Made by a program: the position numbers and the translations under genes
The notes under the pieces: generated by a model
Databases searched by the model: none
What the model was told of the DNA's origin: nothing
What the model saw: the letters and a program-made list of their open reading frames with translations, nothing else
Part shown: in pieces, positions 16,766 through 25,641 of the stretch
Position numbering within the stretch: the stretch's first letter is position 1
Layout of the letters: each line of letters begins with the position of its first letter
Assembly: GCF_002150765.1 (NCBI RefSeq)
Contig: NZ_MUYM01000145.1
Span: 1 to 50,362 of the forward strand
Length of the DNA stretch: 50,362 bases
From: Lentzea kentuckyensis
GTDB lineage: Bacteria > Actinomycetota > Actinomycetes > Mycobacteriales > Pseudonocardiaceae
Direction: 5' to 3'

Positions 16766-17142
16766 CGGATGCGCACGACCTGACCGGGTTCGCGGGCGGC
16801 ATCGGCCTTGCCGCCGCCGTCGGCCTGGCGTCAGCTCGGATCGGGGACCAGCCTGGGCGGCTCACGACCGCACTGGCTGCGCTCGGCCAGCGGTCACTCA
16901 CGTTCTACCTGTTCCAGTCCGTGGTGTGGCTGGCGCTGTTCTACCCGTTCACCTTCAACCTGCGCGACAAGGTGAGCTTGGCCGGTAGCTACGGCATCGC
17001 CGCTGTCGTCTTCGCCGTCTCGGTGCTGCTCGCCGAGTGGATGCGCCGCACCGGACAGCGCGGACCGATGGAGGTACTGGTCCGCCGGATGTCCTACCCC
17101 CGCGCTACACCGATTCCTTCTCGGCCGGGATCCGCGTGGTAG
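16766..17142 (+). pseudogene. DUF418 (YeiB-like) membrane protein, C-terminal fragment
   Basis: From about 16766 the frame reads 'DLTGFAGGIGLAAAVGLAS', 'ALAALGQRSLTFYLFQSVVW' and 'LAEWMRRTGQRGPMEVLVRRMSY', the last third of a DUF418 transport-like membrane protein. The N-terminal helices are absent. The upstream DNA (16490-16765) shows no gene. The 3' end overlaps the convergent GH43 stop by 38 bp, so the tail is also altered. Confidence 0.7.
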
Positions 17143-18697
17143 CACCGATTCCCCGCCGCACTTCGCCTGGGCCGTGGTCGAACCAGTCGAACCACGCGGT
17201 GCCCTCGGTGACGTACATGCCGATCACCCGGCCGGTGAAGCCGGTGGCGACCTCCGTGGACAGGTACCTGCCGTCGAGCTCGGCCAGCGGCTCGGGGTCC
17301 GTGCCGACGTGGAAGGCGACGAAGTCGGGTGCGGCGACGTGCAGGCCCGACCGCCTCTCCTCCCCCACCGACCACTTCCGGGCGGACCTGGTGGTGATCA
17401 CGAGGACCACCGGGTCCGCCGGCACGGTGCGGGTGGCCACGACCTGGCGCAGGGGTCCGATGCGGGCGATCACGCTCGCCTGTCCGTCGGCCACCTCCAG
17501 GTCGTAGTGGTGGCCCTCGTCCAGGCGCACCGACAGGCCGGCGCGACCGGCGCCGTGGTCCAGCAGCACCGCGGTCCGGCTCTCGGGGTGCTGCTGGCGG
17601 CGGCCGACGAAGGTGCAGCCCGGCTGGTCCAGCGTGCCGCCGGTGGCGTGCAGGGCGAGCCACCCCTGCCGCTCGGTCAGCGACCACGAGCCGTTCGGGC
17701 GCGACCGCAGCGAGATCAGCCGGGGCTCCAGCTCCGGCGCGTCGAAGTCGTCGCGCTGCGGTGTCGGCTCCTGCGGTCGCAGGGCTCCCGGCGCCCGCTC
17801 CCGCAGCTTGACGGGTCCGACGCGCGGCCAGCCGTCCTTCCACTCGACGGGGGTGAGGAACGTTTCCCGGCCCAGGACGTGGAACTTGGGGCTGTACCCG
17901 GCCGGGCGGGTGGCCAGCAGGACCATCCACCACTCGCCGTCCGGCGTGGTGACCAGGTCGGCGTGGCCGGTGCTCTGGACCGGGTGGTCGGTGCTGCGGT
18001 GCGACAGGATCGGGTTGGTCGGCGCCGACTCCCACGGACCGCGCGGCGAACGGGCGCGCGCCATGGCCACGGTGTGGCCGCGTTCGGTGCCGCCCTCGGC
18101 GATCAGCAGGTACCACCACTCGCCGACGCGGTACAGGTGGGGCGCCTCCGGCCACTGCAACCCGGTGCCGGCCCAGGCGGGGAACGGGTCCTCCAGCACC
18201 TTTCCGCTCTCGGGGTCGATGCGGGCGATCTGCACGCCGGTGAAGTTGGGGCCGTGGGCGCCGGCGAAGGCGCACCAGCAGTTGCCGTCGTCGTCCCAGG
18301 CCAGGTCGGGGTCGATGCCGGGCAGGCTCAGCCACACCGGGTCCGACCAGGGGCCTTCTGGCCGTTCGGCGGTGACGAGGAAGTTGCCGCCCTGCGAGAC
18401 GTTCGTGGTGATCATCCAGAATCGGCCGGCGTGGTGCCGGATCGTGGGGGCGTAGATGCCGTCGGACGCCATCGCGTCGGCCGGCAGCGGCAACTGCGCC
18501 GGGCGGTCGAGGACGTTGCCGATCTGCCGCCAGTGCACCAGGTCGCGGCTGTGGAAGATCGGCACGCCTGGGAAGTACTCGAAGCTGGAGCACACCAGGT
18601 AGTAGTCCTCGCCGACCCGGCACACGCTGGGGTCGGGGTGGAACCCGGGGATCACGGGGTTGTCGTAGAACGATGCGCCGGAGTTCGGTGAGTTCAT
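17105..18697 (-). CDS. GH43 beta-xylosidase/alpha-L-arabinofuranosidase, cytoplasmic
   Basis: 530-residue two-domain GH43 enzyme. 'NPVIPGFHPDPSVCRVGEDYYLV' (13-35) gives the catalytic base Asp, 'GIDPDLAWDDDG' the pKa-modulating Asp and 'QWPEAPHLYRVG' the general acid Glu. The C-terminal 200 residues form the beta-sandwich domain typical of subfamily 11/12-like xylosidases. There is no signal peptide, so it acts on imported oligosaccharides. The ATG at 18697 follows AAGGA. It is the last gene of an operon with the ABC importer (24 bp from the permease). Xylo- or arabinoxylo-oligosaccharides are the likely substrate, by inference. Confidence 0.92.
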   Translation of the reverse strand: MNSPNSGASFYDNPVIPGFHPDPSVCRVGEDYYLVCSSFEYFPGVPIFHSRDLVHWRQIGNVLDRPAQLPLPADAMASDGIYAPTIRHHAGRFWMITTNVSQGGNFLVTAERPEGPWSDPVWLSLPGIDPDLAWDDDGNCWCAFAGAHGPNFTGVQIARIDPESGKVLEDPFPAWAGTGLQWPEAPHLYRVGEWWYLLIAEGGTERGHTVAMARARSPRGPWESAPTNPILSHRSTDHPVQSTGHADLVTTPDGEWWMVLLATRPAGYSPKFHVLGRETFLTPVEWKDGWPRVGPVKLRERAPGALRPQEPTPQRDDFDAPELEPRLISLRSRPNGSWSLTERQGWLALHATGGTLDQPGCTFVGRRQQHPESRTAVLLDHGAGRAGLSVRLDEGHHYDLEVADGQASVIARIGPLRQVVATRTVPADPVVLVITTRSARKWSVGEERRSGLHVAAPDFVAFHVGTDPEPLAELDGRYLSTEVATGFTGRVIGMYVTEGTAWFDWFDHGPGEVRRGIGATTRIPAEKESV

Positions 18698-18721
18698 GGT
18701 TTTCCTTGTTGTGCGAGGGCT

Positions 18722-19573
18722 TCAGCCCTTGAAGGCGCCTTCGAGGATTCCGGCGACCATGCGGCGGCCGACCAGGACGAACAGCACGACCAGCGGGATG
18801 GTGGCCAGGAACGAGCCGGACATGGCCAGACCGAGGTCGACGTCGTAGCTGTTCTGCAGCGCCTTGATGGCGATCTGGGCGGTGTAGCGCTCGGGTGACT
18901 TGAGCACGATGAACGGCCACAGGAAGTCGTTCCACGCGGTGACGAACCCGAACAGGCCCAGGACGAACGCGGCCGGACGCACGATCGGGAACGCGATGCG
19001 CCAGAACACCTGCCCGGTGCTCGCGCCGTCGATGCGGGCCGCCTGCATCAGCTCGTCGCTGATGGTGGCCGAGATGTGCTGGCGCATCCAGAAGATGCCG
19101 AACGCACTCGCCAGGCCGGGCACGATGAGCGCCTGCAGCGTGTCGACCCAGCCCAGCTCGGACATGATCAGGTACTGCGGGATGACCGAGAGCTGCGTCG
19201 GCACGGTCATCGTCAGCAGCACCACAACGAACAGCGCGTTGCGGCCGGGGAAGCGCAGCTTCGCGAACGCGAAACCGGCCAGCGCGCACAGCACCGCCTG
19301 GCCGATCCCGATCGAGGTGGCCACGACCAGACTGTTGAGCAGCGACTGCACGAACGGCACCGTGTCCATGACCAGGCCCGCGAGGTGGAGGAAGTTGCCG
19401 CCGGGCACGACCTCCGGCGGCATCCGCGTCGCGGTCGCGGTGTCCGACGTGGCCACGATGAACATCCAGTACAGCGGGAACAGGCACACGACGGTGGCGA
19501 CGCCCAGCAGCAGGTAGGTCCACCAGCGGACCCGGTCGAGGCGCCGGCGGCGCGGCGCGGTGGTGGTCGTCAT
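18722..19573 (-). CDS. Sugar ABC transporter permease (CUT1, MalG-like)
   Basis: 283-residue inner permease with six transmembrane helices; the first is 'YLLLGVATVVCLFPLYWMF'. The ATPase-contact loop 'ELMQAARIDGASTGQVFWRIAFPIVRP' carries the EAA-type signature (E-x3-A-x-IDG-A). It starts by ATGA overlap with the upstream permease, so the two are coupled. No ATPase gene is present; actinobacterial CUT1 importers usually share the MsiK ATPase encoded elsewhere. Confidence 0.93.
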   Translation of the reverse strand: MTTTTAPRRRRLDRVRWWTYLLLGVATVVCLFPLYWMFIVATSDTATATRMPPEVVPGGNFLHLAGLVMDTVPFVQSLLNSLVVATSIGIGQAVLCALAGFAFAKLRFPGRNALFVVVLLTMTVPTQLSVIPQYLIMSELGWVDTLQALIVPGLASAFGIFWMRQHISATISDELMQAARIDGASTGQVFWRIAFPIVRPAAFVLGLFGFVTAWNDFLWPFIVLKSPERYTAQIAIKALQNSYDVDLGLAMSGSFLATIPLVVLFVLVGRRMVAGILEGAFKG

Positions 19574-20529
19574 CGGTCCGCCTTGATCCGGGTGGACAGC
19601 AGGTAGTTGAGCGCGGCGATCACCACGACCATGACGAACAGCGCGACGCCGACCGCCGAGCCGTAGCCGAACTCGAACTGCCCGAAGCCCTGTTCGTAGA
19701 GGAACAGCGTCAGCGTCTGGCACTGCCGCACCGCCCCGCACGTGAGTGGCGCGCCCGAGGCGATCAGCAGCGGCTCGGTGAAGATCTGCAGGCCGCCGAT
19801 GGTCGAGGTGACCACGGTGAAGATGATCACCGGGCGCAGCGAGGGCACGGAGATGTGGCGGAAGCGCTGCCACGGTCCCGCGCCGTCGATGGCCGCCGCC
19901 TCGAACACCGAGCGTGGCAACGACTGGAGCGAGGCCAGGTAGAGCAGCGTGGTGTAGCCGAACCACCGCCACGTCACCATGGCCGCGATCAGCAGGTGAC
20001 TGCCCCAAGCGGACTGCACGAAGTCCACCGGCGCCACGCCGACCAGCCCGAGCAGCCAGTTCAACAGGCCGTAGTCGCGGTCGAACAGCTGCACGAACAC
20101 GATCGCCGTGGCCGCCACCGAGGTGATGTACGGGACCAGCACCGACATCCGGAAGAACAGCGCGAACCGCAGCCGGGCGTGGTTGAGCACGTGCGCCAGC
20201 ACCAGGGCGAGCAGCAGTTGCGGCACGGTGGACAGCGCCCAGATGCTCACCGTGTTGCCGACGGCGTTCCAGAACCGCGGATCGCCGAACATCCGGGTGA
20301 AGTTGTCGAACCCGATGAACACCTGGTCGCCGATGGGGTTCCAGTCGAACAGGGCCACGTAGAACGTGAAGGCGAACGGGAACAGCCCGAACACCCCGAA
20401 GATCACGAAGAACGGGGCGATGTAGGCGTACGCCGACAGGCGCTCGCCCACACCCGCGATCTTCTTGGTCCTGGGAGGAGGTGGCGCGGCCCTGGAGGCC
20501 CGGGAGAGCGTGGCGGTCACGGCGGTCAC
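19570..20529 (-). CDS. Sugar ABC transporter permease (CUT1, MalF-like)
   Basis: 319-residue permease. After a basic, proline-rich N-terminus come 'YAYIAPFFVIFGVFGLFPFAFTFYVALF' and five further helices, with the EAA loop 'SVFEAAAIDGAGPWQRFRHISVPSLRP'. The GTG at 20529 overlaps the binding-protein stop (GTGA); a second GTG at 20520 is possible. It forms the heterodimeric channel with the product of 18722. Confidence 0.92.
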   Translation of the reverse strand: MTAVTATLSRASRAAPPPPRTKKIAGVGERLSAYAYIAPFFVIFGVFGLFPFAFTFYVALFDWNPIGDQVFIGFDNFTRMFGDPRFWNAVGNTVSIWALSTVPQLLLALVLAHVLNHARLRFALFFRMSVLVPYITSVAATAIVFVQLFDRDYGLLNWLLGLVGVAPVDFVQSAWGSHLLIAAMVTWRWFGYTTLLYLASLQSLPRSVFEAAAIDGAGPWQRFRHISVPSLRPVIIFTVVTSTIGGLQIFTEPLLIASGAPLTCGAVRQCQTLTLFLYEQGFGQFEFGYGSAVGVALFVMVVVIAALNYLLSTRIKADR

Positions 20530-21791
20530 TCGCCGATGGCGGTCTTGATGTTGCGCAACGCGTCGTCCCACGCCGTGGCCGGGTTGCCGCCGCTCTGCTC
20601 GACGTTGGTGATGGCGTTGAGGAACTCCTGGCCGATGGCCGCGCTGTCGGGGCCGATGTAGAACGGCTTGAGCCCGAGCAGCGAGTCGGTGTAGATCTTG
20701 CCGGTCGGCGCGTCGGAGAAGAACGGGTCCTTCGCTTCGGCGAGCTTCGAGTCCTTGTAGACCGAGGGCGTCGACGGCAGCGCGCCGACCCGGGCGAAGT
20801 GCTCCAACTGTCCCTGGGGCGACTGCATCTCCTTGATGTACTCCCAGGCCGCCTGCGGGTTCTTCGCGCGCTTGGGGATGGCCAGGTAGCTGCCGCCCCA
20901 GTTGCCGGAGCCGCCAGGGATCTTCGCGATGTCCCACTTGCCCTTGGTGTCGGGCGCGGTGCTGCGGATGCTGTTGAGCATCCACGACGGCGCGGACACG
21001 GCCGCGTACTGGCCCTGCGCCATGCCGGCGCTCCACGCGGTCTCGAACGAGGACTGCCCGGAGGTGATCCCTGCGGTCGCCGCCTTGATGCCGAGGTCGA
21101 ACGCGGCCTTCACCTGCGGGTTGGTGCTGTAGACCAGCTTGCGGTCCGCGCTGTAGTACTTCTCCGACACCTGGTTGACCGCCTGGTAGAACACGCTGGT
21201 GGCCGCGTTGTCGGTGAACGCCTTGCCAGTGGCCTGCTTGTAGCGCCTGCCCGTCTCGATGAACGCGTCCCACGTCGGCCACAGCGCACTCACCGCGGCG
21301 CGGTCGGTGGGCAGCCCGGCGGCGGCGAACAGATCGGTCCGGTACGCCACGGCCATCCCGCCCACGTCGGTGGGCACGCCCAGCACCTCGCCGTCCTTGG
21401 CGACGCTCTGCCGCCACACCCAGTCCAGGTAGTCGCCCTTGACGTCGTCGGCGCCCAACGTGCGCAAGTCCACGAAGTTCTGCGGCTGCTGCACGAACTG
21501 CGGCAGGTTGTCGCCCTGGATGAGCACCAGGTCCGGCACCTTGCCGCCGGCCAGCGCGGTGGTCAGCGACTGGGCAGTCTCCGTGGAGGTGCCCACCTCG
21601 GTCAGCTTGATCTGGATGTCTGGGCGCTTCGCCTGGTACGCGTCGACGGTCAGCTTCTGGTTGATGGCGGAGAACGACCAGAACTCGAAGGACTTGCCGT
21701 CACCTCCCCCTCCGCCTCCAGTGCCGGGTGTGCAGGCAGTGAGGAGGGCCAGGACCGCAGCGGCGCGGAGCAGGGGTGAGCGGAGTTTCAC
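20526..21791 (-). CDS. Sugar-binding lipoprotein of CUT1 ABC importer
   Basis: 421-residue extracellular solute-binding protein (family 1). GTG 21791 follows GGAG. The lipoprotein signal ends at the lipobox 'LLTAC', followed by a glycine linker. The mature protein shows the SBP_bac_1 pattern ('YKQATGKAFTDNAATSVFY', 'NWGGSYLAIPKRAKNPQAAWEYIKEM'). It is the first gene of the importer/GH43 operon. A LacI-type operator lies 132 bp upstream of the start, so repression by a LacI regulator outside the window is likely. The ligand is probably a xylan- or arabinan-derived oligosaccharide (inferred from the GH43). Confidence 0.93.
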   Translation of the reverse strand: MKLRSPLLRAAAVLALLTACTPGTGGGGGGDGKSFEFWSFSAINQKLTVDAYQAKRPDIQIKLTEVGTSTETAQSLTTALAGGKVPDLVLIQGDNLPQFVQQPQNFVDLRTLGADDVKGDYLDWVWRQSVAKDGEVLGVPTDVGGMAVAYRTDLFAAAGLPTDRAAVSALWPTWDAFIETGRRYKQATGKAFTDNAATSVFYQAVNQVSEKYYSADRKLVYSTNPQVKAAFDLGIKAATAGITSGQSSFETAWSAGMAQGQYAAVSAPSWMLNSIRSTAPDTKGKWDIAKIPGGSGNWGGSYLAIPKRAKNPQAAWEYIKEMQSPQGQLEHFARVGALPSTPSVYKDSKLAEAKDPFFSDAPTGKIYTDSLLGLKPFYIGPDSAAIGQEFLNAITNVEQSGGNPATAWDDALRNIKTAIGE

Positions 21792-21922
21792 GACGCTTCT
21801 CCAAGGTGTGCGAGAACAAGTGGCATCGCCACCGCGCGGTGGGCCACCGAAAGCGCGATCGCGTGAATCGGTCGAACTCCTGCCGCACCGTGCGGTCGAA
21901 ACTTTTCGTCTCAACTGTGATT

Positions 21923-21934
21923 GTTAGCGCTCAC
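21923..21934. promoter_or_regulatory. LacI-family operator upstream of sugar importer
   Basis: GTTAGCGCTCAC has the AGCGCT core and near-symmetric arms typical of LacI-type sugar regulators in actinobacteria. It lies in the leader region of the binding-protein gene (start 21791). Confidence 0.6.
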
Positions 21935-22143
21935 GACAGTAAGCTGCGCCACAGGGGTCGTCAAGAACCGTTGTACTACTTGCAATCGCCGAAAAGTGAT
22001 CCACAGCGGACCTTTACCACAAACTTTGTGAACGCGAACCAGCTAAAAGTTTCGAGAACCCTTTAGCGGTGACGGCCTGGTCGACGTTGGGCTGCTCACA
22101 GGTGAGATTGCTCTTCGCGGTGACATCGTTGACACAACATGAT

Positions 22144-22314
22144 GACCAGCCGTGCTGCTCCGACTGGCTTATCTGAGTATCACCAAAGCTTTGCGCTGTT
22201 GCGCCTGCTGCCCGTGAGCGATCGGGACAAGGACGTGGAAGTTCTGGCGCTGCGGCACCAGAGCAACGTCCCGGAACGCCAGCTGGGCAGGACTCGGCCG
22301 GTTCTCCCCCAGTG
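22144..22314 (+). pseudogene. IS3/integrase-type transposase remnant
   Basis: In two adjacent frames the DNA reads 'LAYLSITKA' and then 'FALLRLLPVSDRDKDVEVLALRHQ' (split by a frameshift near 22190) and 'ERQLGRTRPVLPQ'. This is the conserved N-terminus of a widespread actinobacterial integrase-core transposase (F.LLRLLPMSDRDKD.EILALRHQ). A stop follows at about 22314 and the catalytic core is missing. Confidence 0.65.
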
Positions 22315-22971
22315 ACCGGATGGCGTGACTCAGGATGAAGGTACTTACTTGCGTTTGGCGCCAGGCGGCTGCCGAACGCGATGTCGAACGTATTGAGCGC
22401 GGGTTTCCACCGAAAAAGAGAGAAGAACCCAGGGCCTAACTCTTCCAGTGAGCGAAAGTCGGACCCTGCCCGGACACCAGCCCGCTTAGAGCCTCACCCC
22501 GGCGCAGACGCCTTCAGCGACAGATCAACGTGTTCGCCGCCCGATCACCCAAGGCAGACCCTCGTTAGGGGCGTCCCCCTGCAAGCCCCTCCCTTGGAGG
22601 TTTCCAAGCGGTACCAAGGAAGTCGCAGAGTGTGCTCAGTGCGCACCAGGGCGAGAGGATCCCGTGTCCAAGCAGCCGGACAGCTCGCCCTGCTCTACGT
22701 CGCCGCTCGGCTGCTGCACCGAATCGACAAGGGTCAATACCCGGATCTCGCCGCACCGCTGAGGAAGCTCGTCGAGACCTTCTGAGCTGACGTCAGGCTG
22801 AAGTCCGCACGCGCGATGGCCGTTCGAAGACCATTGCCGCAGGCAGTGCGAGATGGGGCAGTCGGCGCCATCGGCGGCTTGGACCATGACCTCTGACATC
22901 TGGTTCAGGGGCCCTGCTAATCCGTGGTTCGCCGACCGGTGTTCGACCTGTGAGGGTGGCGCCGGGTTGGG
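22315..22971. other. Gap with unassigned coding remnant
   Basis: No intact gene is recognised. The frame ending at 22785 closes with 'GQLALLYVAARLLHRIDKG', which has good codon bias from about 22670 and looks like the tail of a lost gene. The rest looks non-coding. It lies between IS debris and the TetR gene. Confidence 0.35.
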
Positions 22972-23541
22972 TCACGGTCGAGGGGCTGACAGGGCATCCA
23001 CAAGGAGTCCGACGAGGCGGTGGACCTGTTCTCTGGTGGCGCGCTGCGCCGCGGTGGCGATACCACCGACGAGGAGCAGGGCATCGCCGGGCGCGATGTC
23101 GGAGCGCAGGCTGCCGTCCCGGGTGCCCGCGTCGAGGAGGGTGGTGATGGCGCCGCTCAGGAGCGCGTGGGCGTGGGCGAACGGATCAGCCTCGGAAGCG
23201 ATGGCCGCGTTGAGGGCGGTGCACATGTCGCTGCTGGCCATGGCGTAGTCGAGGAAGTGCTCCAGCCACAGCCGGGTGGCCTCGGCCGCCGTGTGTCGGG
23301 CCGCGAGAGCGGTTGCCGTCTCGCACACGAGGGAGAGCTGGCGGTGGTGGGCGGCGACGAGGAGGGTTTCCCGGGTCGGGAAGTGCCGGTAGAGGGTGCC
23401 GACACCGACGCCCGCCTCCTTGGCGATCGCGGCCGGCGCGGTGTCCATGCCCTTCTCCGCGAAGACGCGTGCGGCGACCTCCAGCAGGCGCTCGCGGTTC
23501 TGCAGCGCGTCACTCCTGGTCCGGCGGGGGGTGGCGGACAT
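22972..23541 (-). CDS. TetR-family transcriptional regulator
   Basis: 189-residue TetR repressor. The N-terminal HTH spans 'LLEVAARVFAEKGMDTAPAAIAKEAGVGVGTLYRHFPTRETLL' (about 18-60). The C-terminal ligand domain is of the SBR-like type ('LWLEHFLDYAMASSDMCTALN'). The ATG at 23541 is better spaced from AAGG than the ATG three codons earlier. It is divergent from the NmrA-like gene at 23788, with a double operator-like repeat between, so it probably represses itself and that gene. Confidence 0.9.
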   Translation of the reverse strand: MSATPRRTRSDALQNRERLLEVAARVFAEKGMDTAPAAIAKEAGVGVGTLYRHFPTRETLLVAAHHRQLSLVCETATALAARHTAAEATRLWLEHFLDYAMASSDMCTALNAAIASEADPFAHAHALLSGAITTLLDAGTRDGSLRSDIAPGDALLLVGGIATAAQRATREQVHRLVGLLVDALSAPRP

Positions 23542-23575
23542 GTGAGGCATCCTTCGGTCGTCTCCGCTTGCTTTC

Positions 23576-23616
23576 CGGAATGCGTTCCGCCTAATGTCTA
23601 AGCGGAACGCATTCCG
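23576..23616. promoter_or_regulatory. Double TetR-type operator
   Basis: CGGAATGCGTTCCG (23576-23589) and CGGAACGCATTCCG (23603-23616) are each palindromic. They also form 14-bp arms of one larger inverted repeat (23577-23590 and 23602-23615) around an 11-bp spacer. They lie 35 bp upstream of the TetR start. Confidence 0.75.
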
Positions 23617-23787
23617 TTAAGACTCTACGTCAGACGGAGCGCGCGGCTGCCCGCCACTGCCGGCCGGCGCCGCACGCCGTGGGCGGCCGGCGACGACGCC
23701 GGAAGGCTCCGGATCCCCGCAGGAAGCTCATGGCCGGCGTACCCGGGCCGGGCGGCGCCCTCAGACCGCATTCGAAGGGAAGCAGCA

Positions 23788-24666
23788 ATGGTGGAGACAG
23801 TCCTGGTCATCGGGGCAACCGGCCAGGTCGGATCGCAGATCGTCCGGGAACTCGACGCGAACAGCGGCGATCTCGCGGTGCGCCTGGCCACGCGCCGGCC
23901 CGAAGCCGCCGAGCAGTGGCGTGCCGAGGGCCGCGACGCGGTCGTACTAGATCTCGACAACCCGGCGCACTACGCGCGGGCCCTGGAGGGTGTGAGTCGG
24001 GTCTTTCTGCTGACGGGCTACAGCGCGGACATGCTGCATCAGAGCAAAAGGTTGGTCGATGCCGCTGCCACCGCCGGTGTGTCCCACCTCGTGCACCTCG
24101 GCGTCTTCAACTCGGGAGACGACGACATCCCGCACTTCTCGTGGCATCAACTCATCGAGACCTACATCAAGGCGAGCGGCATCGCGTGGACGCACCTGCA
24201 CCCCAACGTCATCTACGGCGACGCATGGGCGGCTCCCATCCGCGAGACCGGCACGCTGACCGGCTGGTGGCAGGAGGCACCGCAGGGCTACGTCCACACC
24301 GCCGACATCGCTGCCGTCGCCGCCGAGGTCCTGCGTGAAGGGCCCTCGCAGCACGGCGGCGCCGACTACTGGCTGAGCACGGAAGTGCTGACGGGCCCGC
24401 AGATCGCCGACATACTCACCGACGTTCTGGGCCGGGAGATCACCTACACCTCGATGGGACCCGACGACCTGGCCGACGGCGTGGCGAAGATCCCCTCTGC
24501 TGCGGAACGCCTGTACATGCAAAGCGCCGTGCAGACGATGCGTCAGGCGGTCGCCGGACACATGAAGTTTCAGAACGTGGTCCGCGACGACGTTCAGGCC
24601 GTTCTCGGGCGGCCCGGCGTCACGGTCCGGGAGTGGGCGCGCCGGACGTTCGCCGACGCGACGTGA
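23788..24666 (+). CDS. NmrA-like NAD(P)-binding reductase
   Basis: 292-residue atypical SDR. 'MVETVLVIGATGQVGSQI' holds the GxxGxxG nucleotide site. 'SHLVHLGVFNSGDDDIPHFSWHQLIETYIKASGIAWTHLHPNVI' and 'ADIAAVAAEVLREG' match the NmrA/azoreductase-like branch. ATG 23788 follows AGGGAAG. It is transcribed away from the TetR gene at 22972, which with its operator repeats is the likely regulator. It probably has a redox-sensing or quinone/nitro-compound-reducing role; the substrate is unknown. Confidence 0.87.
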   Translation: MVETVLVIGATGQVGSQIVRELDANSGDLAVRLATRRPEAAEQWRAEGRDAVVLDLDNPAHYARALEGVSRVFLLTGYSADMLHQSKRLVDAAATAGVSHLVHLGVFNSGDDDIPHFSWHQLIETYIKASGIAWTHLHPNVIYGDAWAAPIRETGTLTGWWQEAPQGYVHTADIAAVAAEVLREGPSQHGGADYWLSTEVLTGPQIADILTDVLGREITYTSMGPDDLADGVAKIPSAAERLYMQSAVQTMRQAVAGHMKFQNVVRDDVQAVLGRPGVTVREWARRTFADAT

Positions 24667-24734
24667 GGTCCGGCCGGGGTCGTCCTGCGGGTGATCTTCG
24701 GTAAAGCGATGGCGTGGTGCACTCCGTCGCAGTC

Positions 24735-25062
24735 GTCTTGCCAACAGCGCCTTTAGCGCCGGATTCCTCCCAGGCCCGGCAGTCGTTGCGGTTGCCGGGC
24801 AGCGGCCGGCCGACCGCCACGACCAGACGGGTGTCGGCGTCGATGACGACTTGGTGGTTGGTGGAGTAGCGATAGTTCTTCGACTGTGCGGCCACCGTGT
24901 GGTCACGGGTGGGCACCAGGGTGCCGTCCACGACCTCCAGGGCCGCCCAAGTCGGGGTTTCTTCGCGACCTCGCCCCGCACCACGGTCACCAACTCGGCA
25001 AAGCGGCGAGGACTCAGCCCGGTGAACGCGGCTGTCCAGGACGGCTCCGACGCCGTGATCAC
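24735..25062 (-). pseudogene. IS5-family transposase remnant
   Basis: Reverse strand from ATG 25062: 'SWTAAFTGLSPRRFAELVTVVRG' is the conserved IS5/DDE_Tnp_4 N-terminus. After a deletion and frameshift near 24955 come 'LEVVDGTLVPTRDHTVAAQS', 'NYRYSTNHQVVIDADTRLVV' and 'PLPGNRNDCRAWEESGA', the catalytic-core segment with the first acidic residue. The C-terminus is missing. It is inert. Confidence 0.85.
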
Positions 25063-25088
25063 ACCGGCCAGACCAAGATGATCTCACC

Positions 25089-25378
25089 GTGGCCGGCTTG
25101 GCCCGCAAGCGCATGGCCGCCGGAGTGCTGTTCCGCGACAAGTCCGGCAGGGTGCTGTTGCTCGATCCGTCCTACAAGCCGAACTGGGAGATTCCCGGCG
25201 GAGCAGTGGAATCGGCATGGTGTTCACGGATGGCGAGATCCTCTCCGCCGGCTTCCACAGCTTGGAAGAGGCCCGGAGCAAGGTGAAGCCACTGCTGGCT
25301 GACCGTCTTGCTGCCGCCGTGCAGGCCGCCGAACATGGTTCCACCGCGTTGTGCGAACAGGGACAGCGGGTCGCGTAG
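25089..25378 (+). pseudogene. Nudix hydrolase with internal deletion
   Basis: The first frame gives 'RMAAGVLFRDKSGRVLLL' and 'PNWEIPGGAVE', the start of a Nudix domain up to the edge of the Nudix box. After about 25215 another frame gives 'DGEILSAGFHSLEEARSKV', 'KPLLADRLAAAVQAA' and 'GSTALCEQGQRVA', the typical C-terminus of the same family. The Nudix box helix with its catalytic glutamates has been deleted, so the gene is dead. Confidence 0.8.
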
Positions 25379-25641
25379 TCACTGTCCCTGCTGCTCCGGT
25401 TAAGCGGTCAGCACGACCGAGTCAGGTTGATCTCGCGGTGCCGGAACCGCGGTGATACTGCCTACTGCGTCCTTTGCGGTCGTGTGCTGCTTGCCGGCCG
25501 TCCGGTAGAGGCTGTCGTGGGACTCGTCGCCAGGATCCGAACTCCGGAGCATGACGCAAGAACGGCGGCGACCACGTCGCGGCACCCGTCCAGCACGTCG
25601 TGTCCGGGCATCTGATCAAAACCCGGACGCCGTGACGGTCA
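25379..25641. other. Gap, no gene recognised
   Basis: Between the Nudix remnant and the SnoaL gene stop. Nothing recognised except the terminator hairpin at 25602-25628. Confidence 0.4.
25602..25628 (-). terminator. Terminator hairpin of SnoaL-like gene
   Basis: GTCCGGG (25602-25608) and CCCGGAC (25622-25628) form a 7-bp stem with a 13-nt loop, 14 bp past the reverse-strand stop at 25642. Confidence 0.5.

Noticed and set aside
17094..19523. 809-codon reverse open frame
   Set aside because: A -1 shadow of the GH43 and permease genes, which both read as clear families in another frame.
20481..21779. 432-codon forward open frame
   Set aside because: Antisense to the sugar-binding protein gene.
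22565..22650. tRNA-like or hairpin-rich segment around CCTTGG ... CCAAGG
   Set aside because: Short stems only; no cloverleaf or T-loop motif.
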